From Deltaproteobacteria bacterium (GTDB lineage: Bacteria; Myxococcota_A; UBA796; UBA9615), in the NCBI GenBank assembly GCA_023954745.1, contig JAGSHC010000015.1:1-49873 (forward strand): a stretch of 49,873 nucleotides of DNA, written 5' to 3'. Below the pieces are notes generated by a model. That model was given only the letters and a program-made list of their open reading frames with translations, searched no databases and was not told the DNA's origin. Shown piece by piece: positions 42,928-49,873 of the stretch; position 1 is the stretch's first letter, and every line of letters begins with the position of its first letter. The position numbers and the translations under genes are program-made.

Positions 42928-45350
42928 TCCTCCTCCTCCAACACATCGCTGAAAGCGTCCTGCAGGATGCGGAGTCGGATGTTGCTCTCTCGAGCCAGGG
43001 AGCGCTTCTCCTGGCTCAGGGACTCCTTGCGGTACCAGTACACGTCCGCAACGCCCATGTCGGCGCGGGTGAGCATGTCCTCGTAGAAGTCCACGACGTT
43101 CACGAAGGCGTTCTTTCCGATGCGACCGGAGACCCGGGTGTTCTCGTCGCCGATCTCGTCGCCTTCGACCGCGAGACCCGTGACCTCGGTCCGCTGCCGC
43201 GAGACTTCGAGCTTGATGGCGGCCACTTCCGTGGCCTCCGCCTCGTCGAGCCGGGACTTGAGCGCCCCCGAGGAGGTGTCCAGGCGAAGAAGACGCGCCC
43301 GCAGGTCGTCCACCTTGCTCAGAACCGCACTGCTTCCCGCACTCCGGCGCAGATCCCGGAGTTGAGCTTCCTTGCTGTCGAGCTCGGCGACCGCATCGCC
43401 TTGGCGCGCCCTCAGGTCTTCGTTCGCCCGGATGAGCAGCCGGCCCGTGAGGACTCGGGGCGACAAGCGCTTACGCAGCTCGTGCAGGTCTTGAAGGGCG
43501 GCCTGCAGGTCACGGCGCTCTTCGTTGATCTCCCCGCGCAGTTCGAGTTCCTGGTCCCGGGTGCGCTCACCGCGATTCCGGGCCCCGACCATGTACTCCT
43601 CGACGGCCAGGAGCCGGTCGAGGATGTCTCGGGAAGCGAGCTCCACGTGGTAGAGGCGGGTGGCCACGGCCTGGGCCTGCATGTCGAGGGTCTCCACCCG
43701 CTCCTGTGCCCTTCGCTGTGCATCTGCCAGGACAGTTGCTGCGTTGCCCGAGGCTCGGATTGCATCCACGCCGCTCTGGGCAGACGACGGCAGGTTCTCC
43801 TCGAAGTAGCGAAGCTCGATGTCGACGAGACGCTGGCGGAGCAGCACGCCGGCCGCATCTGTGGACGAGACCTGCTGGCGATGCAGTCGATAGACCTGCA
43901 GAAGGTCACGACTGGCGCTCTCCGAGAGGGCGCGCTCGAGGAGATCGAGAAGGTCATCGGCGTCGTCGATGTCGTCTTGCTGCCGGTACAAGTCACCGGA
44001 GATGCGGACCGCTTCGCCGACGCGCTCGTCTTCCTTCGCCTTGCGCACGGCCGCCGACGGCACGGTGAGGTCGGCCTCGGCGACGAAGCGCTCGTCGTCC
44101 ACCAGCTGGTTGAAGTAGACCATCGGGTCTGCACCCGACGTGACGATCTGACCCACGAGGACCTTGACGTCCTCGAAGTGTCGGGATGCGTCGCCATACT
44201 CGGCGATGGCGTCGTCGTAGCTGGCCATCTTCACCCGCACATGGCCGCCGAGGAGCCGGAGGGCCGGCTCCCGCACGTCGTTGGGGAACGAGAGGTTGAA
44301 GATCTCGATTGCGTCCAGCGCGGAGCCGTATCGCTGCTCGCGGCGGAGCTCGACCTCCTCCTGGGCGGCGGACTCGATGTTGGCCCAGATGCGCTCGTAG
44401 AGAGCGTCGGCGTAGTACAGCGAGCCAGCGCCGATCTTCGCGTAGGCCATGATCGCGTCGGGCACCTCGCCCCGCTCGTAGTGGAGGCGAGCGATGGCCA
44501 GGTTGCACAGGTCCTTGACCCGCTCGTGGTCCTCGGTGCTCCGGGGGAACCCGAGGGTCTCCTGGAACTTCACCAGAGCCTGCCGGTACTTCTGCGTGGC
44601 GAGGTCCTCGTCGCCCTTCTCGAGAGCGTTCCGACCTTCCTGCACCAGGATGGCACCACTGAAGTAGTGCGCCTGCGGCGTGTAGGTCGAGCCGCGGGGG
44701 AAGGCGGCGAAGATCGCCTGGGACTCGGGCAGCTTCTCCTGGAAGAACAGGGTCTTCCCCATCTCGTACCGGATGCGGAGCGAGGTGGGGCTTCCGTCCT
44801 GGGACGAGCGCACGAACGTGTTGTAGTACTGGTTGAACAGCGAGACGTTGCCGGTTCGCCCGTAAATCTCGATGAGCTTGAGCAGCGAGTCCCCGTGGAA
44901 GGGGTGGGTCGCTCCCTGGTCGACGATGTTCTTGAACCTGGCCTGGGCCGGGATGAAGTTTCCGTCGAGGAACAGGCACTGCGCCAGGTTCCATTCGGCT
45001 CGAGGAAGCCGCTGATCGCCCTTGAGATCCTCGTTCTCGATCAGCGAGAAGAACAGGAGCGCGCAGCGCTCGTAGTCCTCGACCACGAAGGCATAGAGGG
45101 CCTCGTCGTATCGCTCGGAGCTGATGCGGGGGCTGCGAGAGAGTGAGCCGGCAGAGATCTCGCCCTGCAGACCGTTGAAGCGCTGCTCGAGACCAGCCAC
45201 CTCGGACTCGACGAGGCTGAGATCGTTTTCGAGCGCAGAACGCCGCTGCGCATCGGCCGGAGCCGCGGCCAGGAGCACCGCCAGCACCGCCAGCAGCGGT
45301 ACAGCGAAGTGGCGCCTCAGTGGAGGCGCGTCTGGGATGCGGGCCTCCAC
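42924..45350 (-). CDS. Periplasmic TPR/coiled-coil protein of the Glt-like operon
   Basis: The 808-residue protein has a signal peptide (VPLLAVLAVLLAAAPADAQ). TPR-like repeats span residues about 80-400 (YDEALYAFVVEDYERCALLFFSL; ADALYERIWANIES). A long Arg/Glu/Leu coiled coil runs from 500 to 760 (ILDRLLAVEEYMVGARNRGERTRDQELE). It is a further scaffold element between the membranes. Its GTG start follows immediately after the stop of the upstream gene (no gap), so translation is linked. I cannot name the exact Glt/Nfs subunit. Confidence 0.8.
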   Translation of the reverse strand: MEARIPDAPPLRRHFAVPLLAVLAVLLAAAPADAQRRSALENDLSLVESEVAGLEQRFNGLQGEISAGSLSRSPRISSERYDEALYAFVVEDYERCALLFFSLIENEDLKGDQRLPRAEWNLAQCLFLDGNFIPAQARFKNIVDQGATHPFHGDSLLKLIEIYGRTGNVSLFNQYYNTFVRSSQDGSPTSLRIRYEMGKTLFFQEKLPESQAIFAAFPRGSTYTPQAHYFSGAILVQEGRNALEKGDEDLATQKYRQALVKFQETLGFPRSTEDHERVKDLCNLAIARLHYERGEVPDAIMAYAKIGAGSLYYADALYERIWANIESAAQEEVELRREQRYGSALDAIEIFNLSFPNDVREPALRLLGGHVRVKMASYDDAIAEYGDASRHFEDVKVLVGQIVTSGADPMVYFNQLVDDERFVAEADLTVPSAAVRKAKEDERVGEAVRISGDLYRQQDDIDDADDLLDLLERALSESASRDLLQVYRLHRQQVSSTDAAGVLLRQRLVDIELRYFEENLPSSAQSGVDAIRASGNAATVLADAQRRAQERVETLDMQAQAVATRLYHVELASRDILDRLLAVEEYMVGARNRGERTRDQELELRGEINEERRDLQAALQDLHELRKRLSPRVLTGRLLIRANEDLRARQGDAVAELDSKEAQLRDLRRSAGSSAVLSKVDDLRARLLRLDTSSGALKSRLDEAEATEVAAIKLEVSRQRTEVTGLAVEGDEIGDENTRVSGRIGKNAFVNVVDFYEDMLTRADMGVADVYWYRKESLSQEKRSLARESNIRLRILQDAFSDVLEEEE

Positions 45351-46148
45351 CTACTCGCCACCCTCGGAAACCTCGGACTCGCCGCCACCCTTGGCAGCGC
45401 CCTTCGTGGGACGGACACGGAACTCGACCGTCGGCCCTTCCACGTAGTCGGCCATCGGACCGCCCTTCTTGAACAAGACGGAGTCAATCCGGCTGGTCTG
45501 GCCATCGGGGGCCACGAAGGAGTAGGACGCAGAGAACTGGAAGCTGTAGTCAGACAGGTACTCGAAGAGTCCCGCGCCCCGCCCCTTGATGACCCCGGTC
45601 GCGCTGAGGGTGTGGTTCCCCGGCGGGATGTTCGCCTCGAAGATCTCAGCCTTCTTCGTCTTGCTGAGCTCCCCGGCCGACGACGCGTCGGTCGCCTGGT
45701 AGATCGGGTTGCCATCGAAGTAGTAGGTCACCGACTCGAGGGCGTAGGCCGGCCCGAGGTTGTTGACGTGGCGGATCACCGTCTTGGCCCCACTGACGAC
45801 CCCGCGGATCACCTTCTCCTCGAGGAGGAGCAGGCGCGCCTTGCTTCGGAAGACCTTCTCCTTGAGCTCGTTCACGTCGGCCTCGACGGTCTTCAGCTCG
45901 CGGAAGATGCTCATTTCCGGATCGCCGTCGGCGTCGGCGCTGGCGGTGGCCGCCGGCGCCTCCTCCGCCTCAGGAGCAGCGTCCTCCGCAGCGGGGGCCT
46001 CGTCGGCGCCCTCCTCCGCAGGCTCAGCGGTCTCCTCTGCGGCGGCGTCGCCACCCTCGTCGCCCTGGGCGTGAGCCAATCCTGGCAGGACCAGGAGAAG
46101 CGCCAGGACCCCTGTCGAGAGTCCGATCGTTCGCAATTGCTCGAGCAT
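45351..46148 (-). CDS. Periplasmic adaptor protein of the Glt-like operon
   Basis: The 265-residue protein is often mislabelled 'dihydrolipoamide acetyltransferase' in myxobacteria because of its Ala/Glu/Pro-rich linker. It has a signal peptide (LALLLVLPGLAHAQG), the linker (about 30-85), a short coiled coil (ELKTVEADVNELKEKVFRSK) and a beta-rich domain (VTYYFDGNPIYQATD, IPPGNHTLSATGVI). No lipoyl Lys motif is present. It is the first gene of the operon. ATG 46148 is favoured over TTG 46151 because GGAG lies 8 bases upstream. Confidence 0.78.
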   Translation of the reverse strand: MLEQLRTIGLSTGVLALLLVLPGLAHAQGDEGGDAAAEETAEPAEEGADEAPAAEDAAPEAEEAPAATASADADGDPEMSIFRELKTVEADVNELKEKVFRSKARLLLLEEKVIRGVVSGAKTVIRHVNNLGPAYALESVTYYFDGNPIYQATDASSAGELSKTKKAEIFEANIPPGNHTLSATGVIKGRGAGLFEYLSDYSFQFSASYSFVAPDGQTSRIDSVLFKKGGPMADYVEGPTVEFRVRPTKGAAKGGGESEVSEGGE

Positions 46149-46312
46149 CAAAGTTCTCCGCTGTCCATCACGCGCCCCCGCGCGCAGGACGGTCGACTAT
46201 GGCCTCGGGGGAAGGCCCAAAAATCGGGCGTACGTCTCCCAAGAGCGTCTCCGCACAGGAAAAGGTACGTCGCCTGCCTTTGGCGCGTCAATCGACCGGA
46301 AGTCGTAGCGTC

Positions 46313-46318
46313 TACGAT
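46313..46318 (+). promoter_or_regulatory. -10-like element of the binding-protein gene
   Basis: TACGAT is followed by 7 bases and then ATG 46326, leaving no room for a ribosome site. The 177-base divergent gap otherwise holds AT-richer stretches and a weak TTGACG (46286-46291, minus strand) for the Glt-like operon. Confidence 0.4.
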
Positions 46319-46325
46319 CTGTCGA

Positions 46326-47876
46326 ATGGGTTCACTCCATATCGCCGGCCCCGGGCCGCTCGCGATCGCGCTGATTGCGTCGCTCTTGTTGTCCTGCGGG
46401 CGTCCTGCACCGCCTGATGACGAACTCGTGTTCCTCATCGGCAGTTGGCCAACAAACCTGGACCCTCGCTTCGTCCCGGATGCCTGGTCGGAGAAGATCG
46501 CCCACCTCGTCTTCTCGCCGCTACTCATCCGCGATCCCCGGGGGGAGCTGCGTCCGCACCTCGCGGAGAGTCACGAATTCGCGTCGGCCACGGAGGTGAT
46601 CGTGCGCCTGCGAGACGACGCGTATTTTCACGACCGAACTCCGGTCCGCGCCTCCGACGTGGTGGCGACCTACCGGTCGATCCTCGATCCAGCGCTTGGA
46701 AGCGTGAAGAGACTGTCTCTGGACGCCATCTCGGACGTGAGCGAAGTGGCGCCTCGCACCGTTCGCTTTTCCTTGCATCGACCTCACGCGCCTTTTCTCC
46801 AGGTGCTCGCCAGCATCGGGATCGCTCAAGAGAGCGAGATCCTCGCAAACGGCACCGCCGGGGACGTTCTTTGGACGGGGAGCGGTCCGTTCCTATTCGA
46901 AGAAATCGACACAGGGGCCCATCTCCTGCTCGGCCGGAACCCCGAATGGTTCGGCGGGAGGGTAGGCGTCGAGCACGTGCGCTTTCGGGTCGTGCCCGAC
47001 GCAACGGTGCGGTCGTTGGAGCTGCTTCGCGGTTCAGCGGACATCACCCAGAACGACCTGCCGCCCCACGTCCTGGACCATCTCTCCGCGAGCCCGGACC
47101 TCGTGGTCGAGACGGCGGAGTCCACCCTGGTCAAGTACCTCGCCTTCAACCTCGAGCGGCCGCCGCTCGACGATGTGCGAGTCCGGCGGGCGATCGCGAT
47201 GGCCATCGACCGCGAGGCGATCACGCGGCACAAGCTGCGCGGCTTCGCCACGGTGGCGCACAGCTTCCTGCACCCGGACTCGTGGGCCTATGCGGGCGAC
47301 ATCAGCGTGCTTCGGCACGACCCAGTGGGCGCCAGGGCGCTTCTCGATGAGGCCGGCCTTCCCCAGCCCGCGGACGGATCCGCGCGTCTCCACCTCGTCT
47401 TCCGCACCTCCCAGGACGAGACGGCTATCGCGGTGGCGAAGATCCTCAGGCGCGACCTGGCCGCCGTCGGCATCGAGATGGAGCTGCGCAGCAACGAGTG
47501 GGGGGTGTTCTTTGCCGACATCAAGCAAGGCGACTTCGACCTCTACACGCTGAGCGGTGTCGGAATCAACGATCCCGATTGGTACAGCTTCGTGATGCAC
47601 TCGGACTCCCAGCCTCCCAGCGGAGCGAACCGGGAGCTCTACGACGACGCGACGATGGATGCCCTCCTCGAAGCCGGTCGATCGACGTCGGCGCGGGGCG
47701 TGCGGGCGACCCTGTATCGGCAGGTGCAGCACCTCGCAGCGCGAGACCTTCCCCTCGTGCCGCTCTGGTACCAACACAACGTCACGGTGCGGGGCGCGGA
47801 CGTGCAGGGCTGGGAGATGACTCCGGGCGGAGGGATCGACGCGTTGGCCCACACGAGCAAAGGGGCCGGCCCGTGA
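46326..47876 (+). CDS. ABC transporter substrate-binding lipoprotein (OppA/DppA family)
   Basis: The 516-residue protein has a lipoprotein signal with lipobox LLSC (Cys24). A family-5 solute-binding fold follows: VFLIGSWPTNLDPRF, EVIVRLRDDAYFHDRTPVRASDV, VRRAIAMAIDREAI and DWYSFVMHSDS. It binds peptides or related ligands outside the inner membrane. The gene overlaps the first permease by 4 bases (GTGA). The ligand cannot be predicted. Confidence 0.92.
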   Translation: MGSLHIAGPGPLAIALIASLLLSCGRPAPPDDELVFLIGSWPTNLDPRFVPDAWSEKIAHLVFSPLLIRDPRGELRPHLAESHEFASATEVIVRLRDDAYFHDRTPVRASDVVATYRSILDPALGSVKRLSLDAISDVSEVAPRTVRFSLHRPHAPFLQVLASIGIAQESEILANGTAGDVLWTGSGPFLFEEIDTGAHLLLGRNPEWFGGRVGVEHVRFRVVPDATVRSLELLRGSADITQNDLPPHVLDHLSASPDLVVETAESTLVKYLAFNLERPPLDDVRVRRAIAMAIDREAITRHKLRGFATVAHSFLHPDSWAYAGDISVLRHDPVGARALLDEAGLPQPADGSARLHLVFRTSQDETAIAVAKILRRDLAAVGIEMELRSNEWGVFFADIKQGDFDLYTLSGVGINDPDWYSFVMHSDSQPPSGANRELYDDATMDALLEAGRSTSARGVRATLYRQVQHLAARDLPLVPLWYQHNVTVRGADVQGWEMTPGGGIDALAHTSKGAGP

Positions 47877-48790
47877 GTCGCTGGCTGCTCGCGCGGATCG
47901 CACTGCTGCCCTTGCTCCTTCTTGCGGTCAGTGCGGGGACCTTCCTGCTCTCGGAGCTCGTTCCCGGGGACCCGGTCGACTTCATGATCGGCGAGAACGC
48001 CACGTCGGAGCGAAAGAGCGAACTACGGGCTGCCTACCACCTCGACGATCCCCTGGGCGAGCGGTTCGTTCGCTTCTACGCCGAGCTGCTGAGCGGCGAG
48101 CTCAGGTCGCTTCACACCCGGCGTCCGGTCATTGAGATCCTCGCTGAGCGCCTCCCCAACACCGGCCGGCTCGCGCTCGCCGCGTTGCTCGTCTCCGCGC
48201 TCGTGGCGATCCCCCTGGGGACGCTCGCGGCGCGAAAGCGAGGCACGTGGATCGACGACTCCTCGATGCTGGTCGCGCTCGTGGGGATCTCCGTCCCCTC
48301 GTTCTGGCTGGGGCCCATGCTCATCATCGTGTTCGCCATCGGGCTCGGTTGGTTCCCAGTGTCCGGCGCCGACGCTCCAGGATCCATCGTGCTGCCCGCG
48401 CTGACCCTCGGGCTCGGGATGGCGTCGATTCTGACCCGCATCACACGCGCGTCGGTGCTCGAGACCCTCGGCCAGGACTACATCCGCGCCGCGCGGGCTC
48501 GGGGGTTGTCGGAGCGCACCGTGGTCGTGCGTCACGCCCTGCGCACCGCTGCGATCCCCATCGTCACGGTGCTCGGTCTGCAGCTCGGCGCCTTGCTCAC
48601 GGGCACCGTGATCACCGAGGAGATCTTTGCCTGGCCGGGGGTCGGGCGGGAGATCGTCCAGGCGGTGAGGTCGCGCGACCTGCCGATGGTCCAAGGATCC
48701 GTCCTGCTCCTTGCGACGATCTGGGCGGTGGTGAACACGCTCACCGACGTGGCGTACGCGATCCTCGACCCCCGGGTGGCCCTTCGATGA
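47873..48790 (+). CDS. ABC transporter permease (DppB/OppB family)
   Basis: The 305-residue protein has six membrane helices. The N-terminal VPGDPVDFM segment and the EAA-loop-type cytoplasmic motif DYIRAARARGLSERTVVVRHALR are characteristic of DppB/OppB. GTG 47873 overlaps the binding-protein stop, and its stop overlaps the next permease (ATGA). Confidence 0.92.
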   Translation: MSRWLLARIALLPLLLLAVSAGTFLLSELVPGDPVDFMIGENATSERKSELRAAYHLDDPLGERFVRFYAELLSGELRSLHTRRPVIEILAERLPNTGRLALAALLVSALVAIPLGTLAARKRGTWIDDSSMLVALVGISVPSFWLGPMLIIVFAIGLGWFPVSGADAPGSIVLPALTLGLGMASILTRITRASVLETLGQDYIRAARARGLSERTVVVRHALRTAAIPIVTVLGLQLGALLTGTVITEEIFAWPGVGREIVQAVRSRDLPMVQGSVLLLATIWAVVNTLTDVAYAILDPRVALR

Positions 48791-49635
48791 GCCGACGCAC
48801 GCTGTGGTCGCGGCTCGCCCGCCGCACCACCGTCCGGGTCGGGGCCCTCGTCCTCGCCCTGGTGGTGGGTGCGGCGGTCGCCGGCCCGTGGGTCGCGCCC
48901 GAGGCGGCCGACGCCTGCTTGCTCGAGCGCGAGCTCGAGACGCCCTCCCTGAGCCATTGGCTGGGCACGGACGCCGACGGGTGCGACATCGCTGGCCTGC
49001 TCGCCCACGGGGCGGGTCTCTCGCTTCAGGTGGGGCTGGTCGTGGTCACGGTCAGCGCCGTCTTGGGGACGCTCCTTGGCCTCCTCGCGGGCATGCGCGG
49101 AGGCTGGGTCGACCGGCTGCTGATGTTCGTCCTGGAGTGCTTCCAGGCCTTCCCAGGCTTCCTCGTTGCCCTCTCGATCCTGGCGGTCGCCCCCCGACCC
49201 TCGGTGGGACTGGTGATCGCTGCCCTCTGCGTCTCCGGCTGGGTGGGATACGCGCGGCTGGTGCGGGGTCAGGCCCTGTTGCTCCGAGAGAGTGACTACG
49301 TGCTGGCGGCCAGAGCCCTGGGGCACTCCGAGGGACACATCGCGATCCGTGAGGTGCTCCCCAACCTCGTCTCACCGGTGATCGTGCAAGCCACCTTTGG
49401 GCTCGCTGGGGCGATCCTGGCCGAAGCGGGGCTCTCGTTCCTCGGTCTCGGGGTGCCGCCAGGAACCCCGTCGTGGGGAGCGATGCTCCACCAGGGACGG
49501 AGCTACCTGTTGGTCGCTCCGTGGCTCTCGATCGTCCCTGGAGTCGCCATCGCCGCCACGGTGATGGCCTTCAATTTCTTGGGGGATGCGCTCAGAGATG
49601 CGCTGGACCCGACCCTGCGGGGGTCGGGGAACTAG
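48787..49635 (+). CDS. ABC transporter permease (DppC/OppC family)
   Basis: The 282-residue partner permease has DYVLAARALGHSEGHIAIREVLPN as its EAA loop, preceded by HWLGTDADGCDIAG (the usual LGTD-x-GRD region) and followed by EAGLSFLGLGVPPGTPSWG. It completes a membrane pair with the upstream gene. No ATPase genes follow, since a convergent gene begins within 50 bases, so the ATPases must be encoded elsewhere. Confidence 0.92.
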   Translation: MSRRTLWSRLARRTTVRVGALVLALVVGAAVAGPWVAPEAADACLLERELETPSLSHWLGTDADGCDIAGLLAHGAGLSLQVGLVVVTVSAVLGTLLGLLAGMRGGWVDRLLMFVLECFQAFPGFLVALSILAVAPRPSVGLVIAALCVSGWVGYARLVRGQALLLRESDYVLAARALGHSEGHIAIREVLPNLVSPVIVQATFGLAGAILAEAGLSFLGLGVPPGTPSWGAMLHQGRSYLLVAPWLSIVPGVAIAATVMAFNFLGDALRDALDPTLRGSGN

Positions 49636-49679
49636 ACCGTGTCTTCCGGGCTCACCGGGCGCGGCGGGCCGGGCTCCGG

Positions 49680-49873
49680 CTAGTTGGCCGAGTCGTCGTC
49701 GTCCCCGGCCGAGTCATCGTCGTCTCCCGCGGAGTCGTCGTCGTCTCCCGCGGAGTCGTCGTCGTCTCCCGCCGAGTCGTCGTCGTCTCCCGCCGAGTCG
49801 TCGTCGTCTCCCGCGGAGTCGTCGTCGTCACCCGCGGAGTCGTCGTCGTCACCGGCCGAGTCGTCGTCGTCAC
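49680..49873 (-). CDS. C-terminal acidic DDDDSAG-repeat tail of a protein entering from the right
   Basis: The minus-strand frame ending TAG at 49680 reads as about nine repeats of DDDDSAG, closing with DDDDSAN. Between repeats the bases vary only at synonymous positions (GAC/GAT, GGA/GGG/GGT, GCG/GCC, TCC/TCG). The alternative Thr-rich frame would change residues. Such highly acidic tails occur on exported proteins of Myxococcota and may bind calcium or act as flexible spacers. The gene starts outside the window and its identity is unknown. Confidence 0.7.
   Translation of the reverse strand, partial: DDDDSAGDDDDSAGDDDDSAGDDDDSAGDDDDSAGDDDDSAGDDDDSAGDDDDSAGDDDDSAN

Noticed and set aside
40249-43086. 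Plus-strand ORF of 945 aa
   Set aside because: It is antisense to the large TPR protein. The Leu/Val/Arg-rich composition is an artefact of the opposite strand.
49652-49873. Thr-rich minus-strand ORF (TTTTPRE repeats)
   Set aside because: The differences between repeats are silent only in the DDDDSAG frame. In the Thr frame they would change residues.

Overview
The window is high-GC DNA with dense, overlapping genes. It looks chromosomal, most likely from a Myxococcota-type (former delta-proteobacterial) bacterium. Supporting signs are a MopE-like calcium/copper-motif lipoprotein, a TolQ/TolR/TolR plus FHA-TonB cluster of the gliding (Glt/Agl) or spore-coat (Nfs) type with large TPR proteins, a single PilZ-domain protein, and an acidic DDDDSAG-repeat protein tail. 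No rRNA, tRNA, insertion sequence, phage gene or CRISPR array was seen.

Layout. (1) 1-3185: cell-wall genes, namely the 3' end of an EnvC-like LytM factor facing a YibQ-type divergent polysaccharide deacetylase and a CtpA protease. (2) 3256-6171: a large surface lipoprotein with Ig-like repeats, a lamin-tail domain and MopE-type motifs. (3) 6191-10257: a plus-strand set of a tandem radical SAM/SPASM protein, a cis-prenyltransferase and a putative ABBA-fold prenyltransferase. (4) 20765-10304: a minus-strand run of eleven tightly packed genes forming an expanded His-Xaa-Ser (Hxs) RiPP locus. It contains a precursor ending in one HCS, ten HGS and HGQW, the maturase HxsB, two HxsD-like proteins, a second single-barrel radical SAM protein, a tandem radical SAM protein, a one-and-a-half-barrel radical SAM protein, a radical SAM-like protein with no cluster motif, a Tat-exported protein and a membrane protein. 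(5) 20835-22028: a divergent HExxH protein of the kind that hydroxylates RiPPs. (6) 22107-33876: housekeeping and envelope genes (PilZ, RimO, LolA, FtsK, RNase J, a sugar-modifying trio, an outer-membrane barrel and a small exported protein). (7) 46148-34130: the Glt/Agl/Nfs-like envelope machine. (8) 46326-49635: an oligopeptide-type ABC importer (binding protein and two permeases). (9) The window ends inside a minus-strand gene encoding a DDDDSAG-repeat tail.

The most unusual system is regions 3-5. A histidine-rich repeat peptide is surrounded by six radical SAM-fold proteins carrying about nine barrels, a predicted peptide beta-hydroxylase and a prenyl-donor/prenyl-transfer pair. The known Hxs system has only HxsA, B, C and D. 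I infer that this locus makes a heavily modified His-Gly-Ser peptide, and that the plus-strand genes either decorate it further or serve a second product. The chemistry, product and export route cannot be read from the sequence. Several first genes of transcription units here have a -10-like hexamer 6-7 bases from the start codon, which suggests leaderless transcripts.
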